A stretch of DNA of 64,000 bases from Lachnospiraceae bacterium (GTDB lineage: Bacteria; Bacillota; Clostridia; Lachnospirales; Lachnospiraceae), in assembly GCA_024684215.1 (NCBI GenBank), contig JAIKXH010000040.1:1-64000 (forward strand), read 5' to 3'. The notes beneath the pieces are model-generated. The model saw only the letters and a list, made by a program, of their open reading frames with translations. It did not search any database and was not told where the DNA came from. How positions within the stretch are numbered: position 1 is the stretch's first letter; the number at the start of each line of letters is the position of its first letter. Made by a program: the position numbers and the translations under genes. This document shows positions 34,314-43,744 of this stretch, piece by piece.

Positions 34314-34822
34314 TACTTATCACCTTCTTCCTTGTATGTTACATCCAGCACATCGTTCCAATCGGCATAAGGTGTACCGTCTGCTTTATATTTAACCTTT
34401 GTTGCTTCGTATATAACAACTACGTTAAAGCTCTTTGGGTCAACTCCTTCGGGGATGTTTGTAATCTTTACATCGATCTCCGTTGTAGACTCTCCTGCTT
34501 TTAAGGAATCGCTGTAGTAATAATATCCGTCAGCGGCAGGTGACCATTTCGAATCACCTACATACTGTAGGTTAACAGTGCTTCCGGAGAAGGCTTTAAT
34601 TCTGATATAAACATCATCAAGGGAATCGGATTTGCTGGTAATTACTACCTTTTTGGTCCAATCATTAAAATCCTCTGTGATTTCCTCGTAATCACCAAGG
34701 TGAATCACATATCCTCCGAGTGCCTTTTCGTAAGTTGAGAAGTATGCAAATGCAGTTCCTATCGAAGAGGTAAGTATAAGTGCCGCACAGGCAGCAACCA
34801 AAATCAAACTTTTCTTTTTCAC
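34313..34822 (-). CDS. TasA/camelysin-like protein 1
   Basis: I chose the GTG at 34822: GAGGAGGG lies before it, and it follows the upstream stop by one base. The 169-residue product starts VKKKSLILVAACAALILTSS and continues GTAFAYFSTYEKALG, a textbook SipW-dependent signal. The mature part is one beta-rich domain with DDVYIRIKAFSGS and NVVVIYEATKV, as in CalY/TasA proteins. The overlapping stop/start arrangement with both neighbours points to fixed stoichiometry. It is probably a fibre subunit. Confidence 0.83.
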   Translation of the reverse strand: MKKKSLILVAACAALILTSSIGTAFAYFSTYEKALGGYVIHLGDYEEITEDFNDWTKKVVITSKSDSLDDVYIRIKAFSGSTVNLQYVGDSKWSPAADGYYYYSDSLKAGESTTEIDVKITNIPEGVDPKSFNVVVIYEATKVKYKADGTPYADWNDVLDVTYKEEGDK

Positions 34823-34823
34823 C

Positions 34824-36014
34824 TTAGATTCCCTCCTCTCTGCTGTCACCGTATTTAGCCCATGTATACTTAGGCTTTCCGTTATCATCGAGAACTACGT
34901 TTCCGTTAGCATCGAGCACGGGATCGAAGTGGTTGGTGATTGCACCGCAGTGCTTGTCATTTTCGCCATAGTCATTTACAAACTCAACATCTTTAACCTG
35001 ATTAGCTTCGATCACAACCATTTGAGAAGCTGCGGATACAAGCTTGTAATTGCATCCGGAATAAATCTCGGTTACCGTAACTTCGCTTCCTGCGGGAATA
35101 TTCTTAATGGTCAACTCTTCCTTTCCATACTTTGAAAATGAAAGAGTGTAAACATTACTGAAAACATTTTTGACTGTATCACCGTATTTCTTGGTTGCCT
35201 CTACACTGAATACAAAGTAAGTAGGCTCACTCTTTTCATATGTAAGGAGGTCCTTGATTATCTTTAAATCACCGTATCTGGGCTCCCAGGTGGGCTTTAA
35301 GCTAACCTGTGCGGTGTAAATCCAATCTGTATCGGCAGACATATTGATCTCACCGGTCTTGGGATCCGGAGCTTTTGTGGGAAGTGCCACAAACTCAGGG
35401 ATGAAGGAATAGCTGTTCTCTTCGCCCTCGGCAATTGTAGTGATCTCACTTACCACATTTCCTGCAGCATCCTTTAAGGGGTTACCGTCTGCATCCTTTA
35501 AAGTAGTCTCCACGAAATAATCCGTAATCTTTTCACCTCTTGCTATAACAAGATAAAGACCTGCGGAAATGCTTTTAATCTGCTGTCCTTCCTTAGCTGT
35601 AGCGGTAGGAACAATAGCATCTGTAGTATTATATTTATCCTTTACTACCTTTGCCGCTTTGTTTGCAAGTTCGCTCCATACCTTCGCATCTACGTTATCG
35701 GGAATGGTAAGCGCATTTTTATATGTATCCGCTACCTTAAAGGTATATGCATCATATCCGTCCGTTTTTTCTGCATCAGCTACCTTATACAAATCCACAA
35801 CCACACCGGCTTTTGCGATATCGTCCAAAAATACCTTGTCGGTACTGGACGTTGCATTAACGGTAAGATTGCATGCAGCGCTTAAATCAAGCTTATTTGC
35901 CGCATCCGTAATAATCGGAGACAATAAGGTTCCGCCTATACACAGACCCAGTGCAACCGTGCATGCCAATATCTTTTTGATAAATGCACTTTTTGCGCTT
36001 TTCCATTTGTTCAT
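34824..36014 (-). CDS. Pilin-like secreted protein without sorting signal
   Basis: The ATG at 36014 follows AAAGGAGG and is preferred over an in-frame start at 36041. The 396-residue product has a long basic signal peptide (about residues 1-38). Pilin-like beta domains follow: an N-terminal part with VVDLYKVADAEK and ISAGLYLVIARGE, like SpaA pilin N-domains, and a Spy0128/CnaB-like part (DLKIIKDLLTYEKSEPTYFVFSVEA, then IPAGSEVTVTEIYSGCNYKLV), which suggests isopeptide bonding. It ends without LPXTG or membrane anchor. It may be a minor or secreted pilin subunit linking the sortase pilus to the TasA-like part. Confidence 0.78.
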   Translation of the reverse strand: MNKWKSAKSAFIKKILACTVALGLCIGGTLLSPIITDAANKLDLSAACNLTVNATSSTDKVFLDDIAKAGVVVDLYKVADAEKTDGYDAYTFKVADTYKNALTIPDNVDAKVWSELANKAAKVVKDKYNTTDAIVPTATAKEGQQIKSISAGLYLVIARGEKITDYFVETTLKDADGNPLKDAAGNVVSEITTIAEGEENSYSFIPEFVALPTKAPDPKTGEINMSADTDWIYTAQVSLKPTWEPRYGDLKIIKDLLTYEKSEPTYFVFSVEATKKYGDTVKNVFSNVYTLSFSKYGKEELTIKNIPAGSEVTVTEIYSGCNYKLVSAASQMVVIEANQVKDVEFVNDYGENDKHCGAITNHFDPVLDANGNVVLDDNGKPKYTWAKYGDSREEGI

Positions 36015-36055
36015 GGAAGAATCCTCCTTTAAAAAAGTCAAACGACTGTAACTTT

Positions 36056-36967
36056 CTATAATGTCTTTACTTCATCGAGTATCTCGTATGTAGATAAATG
36101 TCTTTTTTTGTGAGCCGTAAATATCATGTAGACTATGGTCATTATAATAAGTATCGGGATAATGATAAATACTGCTACTATATAATTCGGAACTTTTGAA
36201 GCATCGGGTGTAATGATGACTACAAGCTCCTCTTCTTCATTTTCAACTCTGTGTCCTCTTACGAGCATTCTGTGAGTATTGATGCCGTAAGGAGTACAGG
36301 TGACAAGCGTACAATAATCCTTGTCTTTTGAAATACCAAGTTCTGAGGTATCCTCAGGAAGAACTACTTTAATCTGATCAACTCTGTATGTCAGATTTTC
36401 ATTCAATATGGAAATAACAAATGTATCTCCTACAACAAGCTTGTCCAAATCAGTAAAAAGCTTGGCCGAAGGGAGTCCTCTGTGTCCCGATATTATCGAG
36501 TGAGTACCAAGTCCTCCAACAGGAAGCGATGAACCTGCAAGATGGCCTGCCGCAATCTGTAGAACAGTCTCTTCCGTTCCATGATATATGGGAAGATTAA
36601 CATTTATCGAAGGAATTGTAATATATCCCATAATACCCGTTCCGGATATATCAAGGAGACTTTCGTACTCCGCGTACTCTTCCTCCGAAAGATCGAAATG
36701 CTGGCTTCCGGCTAACCTCTGGTTATATGACCTTGCAACTCCGATCATACGCTCGAGTTCCTCGTTATTTACGTTCTCAACAGCATATACATAATCTGAA
36801 ATGGATCTCGATGCGTGCATGGAGTTCCACCAATCACTTATCGAGGGATAAAGCATGATTCCGAGTCCAACAACGAGGAAAACAGCCAAAGCAACTGTAA
36901 TAATGGTAGAAACCAATTTTTTATTCTTCTTTTTGCTTTTTTTGCCTCCGCTTTTGCCCATCTGCAT
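36056..36967 (-). CDS. srtC: Class C (pilus) sortase
   Basis: The 303-residue product has membrane segments at both ends (about 19-42 and 262-285), as is usual for pilus sortases. The catalytic set is His162 in ISGHRG, Cys224 in TLVTCTPYG and Arg237 in LVRGH; TPYG(I)NTHR after the Cys marks class C. SISDWWNS may be part of the N-terminal lid. The enzyme should polymerise the adjacent LPXTG major pilin and attach the tip adhesin. The start may be residue 3 (MGKSG). The gene follows the major pilin across a spacer with two strong hairpins. Confidence 0.94.
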   Translation of the reverse strand: MQMGKSGGKKSKKKNKKLVSTIITVALAVFLVVGLGIMLYPSISDWWNSMHASRSISDYVYAVENVNNEELERMIGVARSYNQRLAGSQHFDLSEEEYAEYESLLDISGTGIMGYITIPSINVNLPIYHGTEETVLQIAAGHLAGSSLPVGGLGTHSIISGHRGLPSAKLFTDLDKLVVGDTFVISILNENLTYRVDQIKVVLPEDTSELGISKDKDYCTLVTCTPYGINTHRMLVRGHRVENEEEELVVIITPDASKVPNYIVAVFIIIPILIIMTIVYMIFTAHKKRHLSTYEILDEVKTL

Positions 36968-37016
36968 TCCATTCTCTATCTATAACTGAATCTTGGCCGG
37001 ATTAATCCGTTGCTCA

Positions 37017-37083
37017 CCGCACACCACGTGAAGGTGTCAGTAATTTGTGCGGTTATCCGAAAAGCTTTTTAAAGCTTTTCGGA
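37017..37083 (-). other. Two hairpins between major pilin and sortase genes
   Basis: CCGCACA/TGTGCGG (37017-37052) encloses a second small stem. TCCGAAAAGCTTT/AAAGCTTTTCGGA (37056-37083) is a perfect 13-bp stem with a 2-base loop. No T-run follows, so these look like mRNA stability or processing elements, not simple terminators. Confidence 0.8.
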
Positions 37084-37125
37084 CATATAAAAGTATTAAT
37101 GATTTATTTCATTTATATAGAGGTA

Positions 37126-38760
37126 TTACTCCTCTTCAGATGTTCCCATCTTCCTTCTTACAATAAGAAGTACAACTGCTCCTACAACAAGGACACCGCC
37201 TACAATGTAGAAGATAGTGGTACCGATACCACCGGTTGAAGGAAGAACTGCACCCTCCTGGTTAATGATAGTAGTATCTAAAGAGCCTGCGGTCTTGTCA
37301 ACTACGAACTCTCCAAGATTTCCTGTAACAGCATTACTTACCATTGTTTTGCCATTGAAATCAACAACCTCGATTGACTTAAGTTCAGGGCTGTCACCAT
37401 CGGTGTGGGTAGCTTTTACAACAAAGTAAATGGGATCGATTGAGTTAAATCCGGCAGGAGTAGCAGTCTCGGTAATCTTGTAAACACCGTCATCAAGTCC
37501 TGTTGCTGAGAATGAAGTTCCCTCAGTGTTAGTGGTAATGGTCTTTGTCTCGATTACCTTATCAATCATCTTCGTAGCGTCGTTAGGATCAGCTTTCTGA
37601 GTAACAACATACTTTCCGTCAGCATCTACAGTAGCGGCAAGCTTCTCAAGCTTAAAGTCAGCACCTGCCAAAGACTTAAGCTCCTTATCAACCTTGTTGA
37701 TGGTGGTCTTTAAAGTAAATACGATAACAACATCCCAAGGAGTCTTTCCTTCGCCGCCCTTGTCATTCTTGAACTCTACGCGAACCTTGTTGGGGTTACC
37801 GGTTGCACCGATTTTAGCGCCATTGGTAAGCTTTGACTCATACTCTACATATACTGTCTTTCCTGCAGGAATCTTTTTAAGATCCATCTCAATCTGGAAG
37901 CTGTCACCTGAATTATCGGTGATATTGGCTCCGGTTCTAACCTCATAAAACTTAGAATCAACAGGAGTATTAGCATTGTCTACGTAAACCTTTACAGTGT
38001 TCTTATCAAAAGCAAGTCCGGTTGATTCAACATCATGGAATACATAGGTATACTCGGTATACTCGGCAAGGTCTGCAGGAATGGTAGCTGAGAGCTGGAA
38101 AGGAACCATATCGCCGATATCATAATCTGCGCTGTCCTGCCAGTCAGTCTTTACTTCGATAGAATCATTGACATCCTGTACCTTCTTTTTAACTTCAAGA
38201 GTGTCTCTCTTTTCTGTTACCACAATCTTGCATACATTATTCTTATCAGCCTCTACAACCTGGAGCTGTGAATGATCCTTGTATACTTCCTCATCGCCGG
38301 AGATATCGGTAATATCTTTAACAAGGTAATAACCTTCACCGGCAGCAATGGTTCCGTCTGTTGCTACAGCGATAGCGCTTGCTTTATCAACATTGTCAGC
38401 GATGATTTTGGTAATAGCCTGTGCCTCTTTTGAATTGTCTGAATAAGCGCCGATCTTTTCAACAAGCTCCTTGGCGGTAATGTCACTAGCATCTGTATAG
38501 GTAATTCCTACGTATTTAGCAAGTTCAGTCTTAATAGCGTCTGTCATAGCTGAACCAAAAGCAGGATCTGCAAACTTGTTTCCGGATACTTCAGCGGTAA
38601 AGATCTGATAAACCTCGTAGGTATGATCTACTGCAGCAGCGGCAGTAGCAGTCTGTGTGTTATTTGTTGTGCTCGCTGCGGGGTCTGCCGCAAAAGCTGT
38701 TATAGAAGCTCCGAAGCAGAGTGCAAGCGAAAGAACGATTGATAAAATCTTCTTCTTCAT
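37126..38760 (-). CDS. Major pilin (LPXTG, isopeptide type)
   Basis: The 544-residue product has a signal peptide (cleavage after AFAA near residue 25). An N-domain contains HTYEVYQIFTAEV, and a middle domain ends in TPWDVVIVFTLK, where Lys351 is the probable pilin-motif lysine for polymerisation. A CnaB-like C-domain has INKVDKELKSLAGADFKLEK and the E-box YKITETATPAGF. The sorting signal is LPSTG at 506-510, then a hydrophobic segment and charged tail. The layout matches SpaA/FimA-type shaft pilins. It lies between the tip adhesin and class C sortase genes. Confidence 0.94.
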   Translation of the reverse strand: MKKKILSIVLSLALCFGASITAFAADPAASTTNNTQTATAAAAVDHTYEVYQIFTAEVSGNKFADPAFGSAMTDAIKTELAKYVGITYTDASDITAKELVEKIGAYSDNSKEAQAITKIIADNVDKASAIAVATDGTIAAGEGYYLVKDITDISGDEEVYKDHSQLQVVEADKNNVCKIVVTEKRDTLEVKKKVQDVNDSIEVKTDWQDSADYDIGDMVPFQLSATIPADLAEYTEYTYVFHDVESTGLAFDKNTVKVYVDNANTPVDSKFYEVRTGANITDNSGDSFQIEMDLKKIPAGKTVYVEYESKLTNGAKIGATGNPNKVRVEFKNDKGGEGKTPWDVVIVFTLKTTINKVDKELKSLAGADFKLEKLAATVDADGKYVVTQKADPNDATKMIDKVIETKTITTNTEGTSFSATGLDDGVYKITETATPAGFNSIDPIYFVVKATHTDGDSPELKSIEVVDFNGKTMVSNAVTGNLGEFVVDKTAGSLDTTIINQEGAVLPSTGGIGTTIFYIVGGVLVVGAVVLLIVRRKMGTSEEE

Positions 38761-38794
38761 TTTTTTCTCCTTTTCCCTAATGAAATAAATCAGT

Positions 38795-41700
38795 TTATAA
38801 CTTTTTTCTATATATAAGCAGTGCCGCTGATCCTATGAGCATCAGAGCTCCTACTACATATAACGCTGTGAAATTCCTTCCTCTTCCGCCGGTTTCGGGG
38901 AGAGCAAAGGTTGAAGTTGAACGGTTTTTGAGGATTATTGTTGTAAATACACCCTCGTTAGTTAATTCTGAAGTTGTAGTACTCTTTCCCAAAATAACTG
39001 TTCCGTTCTCATCTGTCATATCTGCATCTACAAGTTCATATCCGGCGATAGTATCCTCGGTAACCGAGTATTTATATTTTTCGAGATATGTCTTGCCGTC
39101 AGCTCCGGTGGCTACGTAGTAAGCAGGAAGATTTTTAAGCTTTACTGCCCAGTACTTGTAGCTTGTGGAAGGATCAACGACCTGTGTTGCCTCAAAGGCT
39201 TCTCCGTTTTCTCTGGTCAAATTCCTGCATCCATCAATTCCAAGTATCATACTACCGATTGGAGTATCTGTACCTGATGCTGATGTTCTTACAATATTGA
39301 GCTTAATGGTAACATCGGTGCTTGTACTGGTCTGAAGCGAATCGACAGAGCCTGTGTATGTGAACCAGTTCTTATCAATCTCAAGTTCGGTAGGCTTTAA
39401 GATGTTTTTAAGAGTAAATAATCTGTATTCATTATCACTCTCATCTTTAGCTACAGTTCCCAGAGTAACAGCATCTCCGTCTACCGCGTATTTAAGTGAG
39501 CACTCAAGCTCAGTTACCTGATATGTATAAGTAATAACATTTCCGTTAGCATCAACTTTTGCTTTTGGAAGCTCATCTATTCTGATTTTCCATCCGTCAG
39601 CTGCGGTAATCTTAAACTCTCCGTTTGCAAAGGTTTTTTCGTTTCCGCCAACCTTTACGGGATCTGTATAACGTACCGGATCAGCTGAATTTCCACTGGC
39701 ATCAGTAGCTATCTGCTCAAGTCTGACTTTGATATATCCGTCCATAGCATTGGTAGGATCCGGATTATCAATTTCTACCTTTTCGCCTTTTTCATTGAAT
39801 CCGTAGAATTTCTTCTCAATCTCAATGTAGGTATTCTCAAAGTTTTTCTTGTTTACAAATTCCTGAGTTCCCTGGATGAACCATGAATCGTGGCTTCTGC
39901 TTGCAGCCTCATATCCCGGAGTACCGGCCTCGGTTACGAAGTATACAAACTTCTTTCCGTCAGCTTCATCTTTTGTAAGGAGCTCATCCCATGTGTAGGT
40001 CCAATTGTTATCCTTATTAAGCGCAACAGTCTCAATAGGTGTTAGACCGGTTACATCAGCAACATCTCCCTCCCCACTATTCTTCGACCTATACAGGTAA
40101 ACTGTAAGTGAATCAGGTAAATCATCTATAAGTTCTACACCCTGATAATCTTCCCATTTCTTGGTTACAGATATCTTTGTATACTTTGGAGTATTGTCAA
40201 AGGCTTTCTGGCTATCATCAGTAATCGATACTGCAGATGAGCTTACTCCGACAATATTCTTATTGGCATCATACGTTATATCTGCATCAGACTTGATTTC
40301 AAATGTTTCACTGGTTGCCTCGTATTTTGATGAAGAAACATTAAAAGTAACTTCTGTTTTAAGGACGAAAAGCTTTGTGTCGTAGATATACTTGTTTGTA
40401 TCAGTATCTCCGCTCTTATCAACCTCGGTAACCTTGTACCAATGAGTTCCCAAATCGGATTCGTTTTCATAAACAAGATCCTCAAAAACGATATCTTTTC
40501 CGGAGTTCTGTGCAGTTTGTATTTCTACCCACTTTTTACCCTTATACTCTGAAAGGCTAAAAGTAAACTTCTGGTTGGGATCCGGGGTTAATCCGGCTAC
40601 AGTCTTTTGGAAAGCGAGCTCTGTAGCAACGGGAAGTGTCGTTCCGATAAAGAACGATCTGTGTGTCTCACCTTCTGTATATACATTATAAGCTATAATC
40701 TGTCCCTGAAGGTTACCCTTCGCAATGAATGTTGAATCAGGAGCAATAATCACGCCATGCATACGGCCGGGAGCCACTATAGTTTTTCCGTCAGCATTTA
40801 TAAAGTTCCAAATAACCTTACCATGCTTATGATCGAAAGCTTCACCTGTATCTGCCATTGATCCGTCAACACACATTACAGACTCTTGAGGTAATGTAAT
40901 TGTTCCCTTATCCGGAACATTCTTGCAATCTATATTAATTACAAGTGTTCCGTTTCCTGAGTCTGAAAAACCATCTAGTTTAAGAGGATTTCCGGCAATC
41001 TTCTCCATAAACTCTATAGCATCTAATGTGATGTATCCGGCTCCATTAGCCTCTTCAAGTTTAATAACGTTTTTCCAGTCGTTGCCTCCATAAGTGATGG
41101 TTGCTCCGCCATCCTTAGTAAGTGCAAGATCATTGCTAATCTTTTGTATCTTGAGTCTCATTGACTCAAGATCAACAAATCTGTGAACCCCATCTTCTAT
41201 ATAAATAGAACTTGGACTTTCAATAGCAACACCATTAACCTTAATCTGATTGCCATTATCATAAGTATCGAGTTCAACATCCGGGCCGAAGACAACTACC
41301 GAACCTTCTGTGTTTCTTCCCGGTCTTGGGCTTAATACTGCATTTGCATCAATATTTTGAATATATGTTGCCTCATAAGGCCAGTTTTTAGTGCCTGATT
41401 CCGACATCTTCATTAAGTTTTTAACGCAAAGGTTACCGCAAACGTCGGTTCCGGTTCCATAGTAATTATTAAATGCAACTATGTGGAAGTAAGCAGCTTC
41501 GCCAAGGAAGTTGGAATAGCTTTCGCCCTTGTATGTTCTTAGTCTGCTAAACGTATCAGAAGAAAAACTATTACTTCCATCTATAAGTCCAAGCCAATAT
41601 TTTCCGTATTTACGATTAACTTCAAATTTCTTTTCACCTTTAAGAATTATAAAGTCAGAGAATGAATCCGTCGAAATTGTTGTTGCGTTACTTTCATCAA

Positions 41701-43114
41701 CTGTGGACTCAAGGGTTTCAACTGTATTGTCATCCTTAATATGAAGGATCGTTACATCATCGCCGGTGCTGAAGTTTTCTTTATTTAAGGTGATCTTTAC
41801 ATCAACGGGTCCTTCAGGCTCATATTCCTTATCTCCTAAATAGAATCCGATGTTGATGATCGCTTCTACTTCTGCATCATCTCCGGCAGTCTGCTTTGTA
41901 AGTTCAAGGTCATTGTTGTAAGCTTCGTTATCAGGCTGAACAATGTAAGCTCTAAGCTCTGCCTTTGAAGGTATCTTTGCGCTTGCCCCATAAGTTGCGG
42001 TGATGGTGTAGTCGCCGGCAACCGCAGTCTTGGTTACAGTCTTTTCTTCGTAGCAGAAGCACTCTTCGCCATGTACATGCTGTGAGAGCTGGAGCTGACC
42101 GCAAATAAGATTTCCGTTCTCATCATAGCAATCGGCAGTATGAACATGGAGTGCGGGGATTGTGCATACAAGTTCTTTTACAATCCTGTAGCATTCAGCT
42201 GTGTGCACATGAGTAGTGTACTTAGGTCCGATTGATATATCAGCACCCGCACCGCCGACATCGACGGTTTCGGTTACAACTTCCGGTTCGGTATTTTCTG
42301 CAGGAGCCTCTCCGTTTGAAGCTTCTTCCCGGGTGCCATTATCTACAACATTCTCAGTTTCAGTCTCAGTGCTTGCCTCTCCTTCCTGGTTGGTGCCGAG
42401 GGTTTCATCTGTGGGCTGTTCTGTGACATTTTCCTGAGTTTCGGTTTCTGCGTTTTCGGTTCCTTCTACACTTTCAGTAGTTCCTTCTGTGTTCTCAGTA
42501 GTTCCTTCTGCGTTCTCGGTGCTTTCGGTTCCTTCTGCGTTCTCGGTGCTTTCGGTTCCTTCTGCATTCTCAGCGCTTTCGGTTCCTTCTGCATTCTCAG
42601 CGCTTTCGGTTCCTTCTTCAACAGTTCCGAGGACTTCGATGCTTCCGGTATCCGGAACAGCGTTTATATCAAAAAGAGGATTGCCGTTTTCATCAAATAC
42701 GGGATTTCCGTTTTCGTCAACGACCTGCCCTTCCTCGATTCCGCATATAAGTTCCATTCTCTCAATGTAGCAGCTGTCATCATGTACATGAGGAATGATT
42801 TCGGGAAGCGTACAAACCAAATCTCCGTTTTCATCATAGCAGGTCTCGGGATCATGCACATGAGCTACATAATCCGCATATCCGCAGATGAGATTTCCTT
42901 CAGCATCATAGCAGTCAGCTGTATGGGTATGAACTTCCACGTTGCAGTTAAGAGTTTTTTCAAGGCTTGAAAAAGCTCTACCGGGTCTGGTGAGTCCGAA
43001 CACTACACCGGCACAGGTAAATACTGCTGCAATCGAAACCGCAAGTACATATATGTTATGCTTTTTTCTTTTGCGAAGTATCCTGGCAGCCTGCTCATAA
43101 ATCTGAAATTTCAT
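38795..43114 (-). CDS. Giant pilus tip adhesin with HxH-C repeats
   Basis: The 1439-residue product has an N-terminal membrane-spanning signal region (about 22-42). Six HxHx(3-4)CY-type motifs follow: three at about 62-120 (first His62, His64, Cys68) and three at about 300-360, most with a second Cys about 10 residues later. Between the groups is an acidic Glu/Thr/Ala/Asn region with 9-residue repeats. A choice-of-anchor-A-type adhesin domain follows (about 520-830, LGEAAYFHIVAFNNYYG to NLQGQIIAYNVYTEG), then a Spy0128-like domain and several CnaB-like domains. It ends in LPETG at 1405-1409, a membrane segment and a basic tail. It is the likely pilus tip protein. The His/Cys motifs suggest metal binding. 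Confidence 0.9.
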   Translation of the reverse strand: MKFQIYEQAARILRKRKKHNIYVLAVSIAAVFTCAGVVFGLTRPGRAFSSLEKTLNCNVEVHTHTADCYDAEGNLICGYADYVAHVHDPETCYDENGDLVCTLPEIIPHVHDDSCYIERMELICGIEEGQVVDENGNPVFDENGNPLFDINAVPDTGSIEVLGTVEEGTESAENAEGTESAENAEGTESTENAEGTESTENAEGTTENTEGTTESVEGTENAETETQENVTEQPTDETLGTNQEGEASTETETENVVDNGTREEASNGEAPAENTEPEVVTETVDVGGAGADISIGPKYTTHVHTAECYRIVKELVCTIPALHVHTADCYDENGNLICGQLQLSQHVHGEECFCYEEKTVTKTAVAGDYTITATYGASAKIPSKAELRAYIVQPDNEAYNNDLELTKQTAGDDAEVEAIINIGFYLGDKEYEPEGPVDVKITLNKENFSTGDDVTILHIKDDNTVETLESTVDESNATTISTDSFSDFIILKGEKKFEVNRKYGKYWLGLIDGSNSFSSDTFSRLRTYKGESYSNFLGEAAYFHIVAFNNYYGTGTDVCGNLCVKNLMKMSESGTKNWPYEATYIQNIDANAVLSPRPGRNTEGSVVVFGPDVELDTYDNGNQIKVNGVAIESPSSIYIEDGVHRFVDLESMRLKIQKISNDLALTKDGGATITYGGNDWKNVIKLEEANGAGYITLDAIEFMEKIAGNPLKLDGFSDSGNGTLVINIDCKNVPDKGTITLPQESVMCVDGSMADTGEAFDHKHGKVIWNFINADGKTIVAPGRMHGVIIAPDSTFIAKGNLQGQIIAYNVYTEGETHRSFFIGTTLPVATELAFQKTVAGLTPDPNQKFTFSLSEYKGKKWVEIQTAQNSGKDIVFEDLVYENESDLGTHWYKVTEVDKSGDTDTNKYIYDTKLFVLKTEVTFNVSSSKYEATSETFEIKSDADITYDANKNIVGVSSSAVSITDDSQKAFDNTPKYTKISVTKKWEDYQGVELIDDLPDSLTVYLYRSKNSGEGDVADVTGLTPIETVALNKDNNWTYTWDELLTKDEADGKKFVYFVTEAGTPGYEAASRSHDSWFIQGTQEFVNKKNFENTYIEIEKKFYGFNEKGEKVEIDNPDPTNAMDGYIKVRLEQIATDASGNSADPVRYTDPVKVGGNEKTFANGEFKITAADGWKIRIDELPKAKVDANGNVITYTYQVTELECSLKYAVDGDAVTLGTVAKDESDNEYRLFTLKNILKPTELEIDKNWFTYTGSVDSLQTSTSTDVTIKLNIVRTSASGTDTPIGSMILGIDGCRNLTRENGEAFEATQVVDPSTSYKYWAVKLKNLPAYYVATGADGKTYLEKYKYSVTEDTIAGYELVDADMTDENGTVILGKSTTTSELTNEGVFTTIILKNRSTSTFALPETGGRGRNFTALYVVGALMLIGSAALLIYRKKL
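42502..42609. repeat. Four 27-bp coding repeats in the tip adhesin
   Basis: Units of 27 bp (42502-42528, 42529-42555, 42556-42582, 42583-42609) encode variants of AEGTESTEN. A shorter related unit lies at 42481-42501. The array forms an acidic spacer and may vary in copy number. Confidence 0.93.
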
Positions 43115-43168
43115 ATTGCTGCTTCCTCCTTAAAGAAGACTTAAAACCGATTTAACAAAAGTTACGAT

Positions 43169-43744
43169 TTATTTGATAAAACCGAAAGAACCAAAAGGCC
43201 ACAATCTAAAGAAAACTCTTCCGGCTATTAGTGACTTGTCAACACATCCTACAGATGAAACTCTGCTGTCTATACTCATATATCTGTTGTCTCCGAGTAC
43301 GAAATACTGTTCCTCGGGGACCGTATACGGATATTCTATGTCGCATGTTCCGGCGTTTTTCTCTGTGAGATAACTTTCCGGAAGCATTTCTCCGTTGCGA
43401 TATACAACTCCGTCTTCATCAATGCTGATTACGTCTCCGCCGACGCCCACAACTCTTTTAACCATCAGGTTGTTGTTGTAGTAGAAAGCTATGATATCTC
43501 CGGGCTCGTAATTTTTTACATTTATTGCAACCGCCACGTCTCCGTTCTTTAGGCTTGGATTCATGGAGGCTCCGGTAATCTGCAGTACCGGCAAAAAAAG
43601 TACAACGATCAAAATTGCCGCTGCAGCCACCACAAGGAGTGTAAAAAGTGTACTGCGAAGAGCCCGCCCGTAATTCTTTTTTCTCTTTTCCCTCTTAAGC
43701 TCGGCTTCGAGCTGTTCGATGGATGGTAAGGAATCTACCGCCAT
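43169..43744 (-). CDS. lepB: Signal peptidase I (bacterial type)
   Basis: The 191-residue product has one N-terminal membrane segment (about 29-52) after a basic region. The Ser/Lys dyad is Ser60 in TGASMNPSL and Lys96 in MVKRVVGVGGD, and GDNRYMSIDSR is the conserved box E. It cleaves Sec signal peptides outside the membrane. Placed before the pilin genes, it probably serves the pilus subunits, as in other pilus loci. It is distinct from the Ser/His SipW-type enzyme at the other end of the same locus. Its ATG overlaps the stop of the upstream gene (TAATG). Confidence 0.95.
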   Translation of the reverse strand: MAVDSLPSIEQLEAELKREKRKKNYGRALRSTLFTLLVVAAAAILIVVLFLPVLQITGASMNPSLKNGDVAVAINVKNYEPGDIIAFYYNNNLMVKRVVGVGGDVISIDEDGVVYRNGEMLPESYLTEKNAGTCDIEYPYTVPEEQYFVLGDNRYMSIDSRVSSVGCVDKSLIAGRVFFRLWPFGSFGFIK

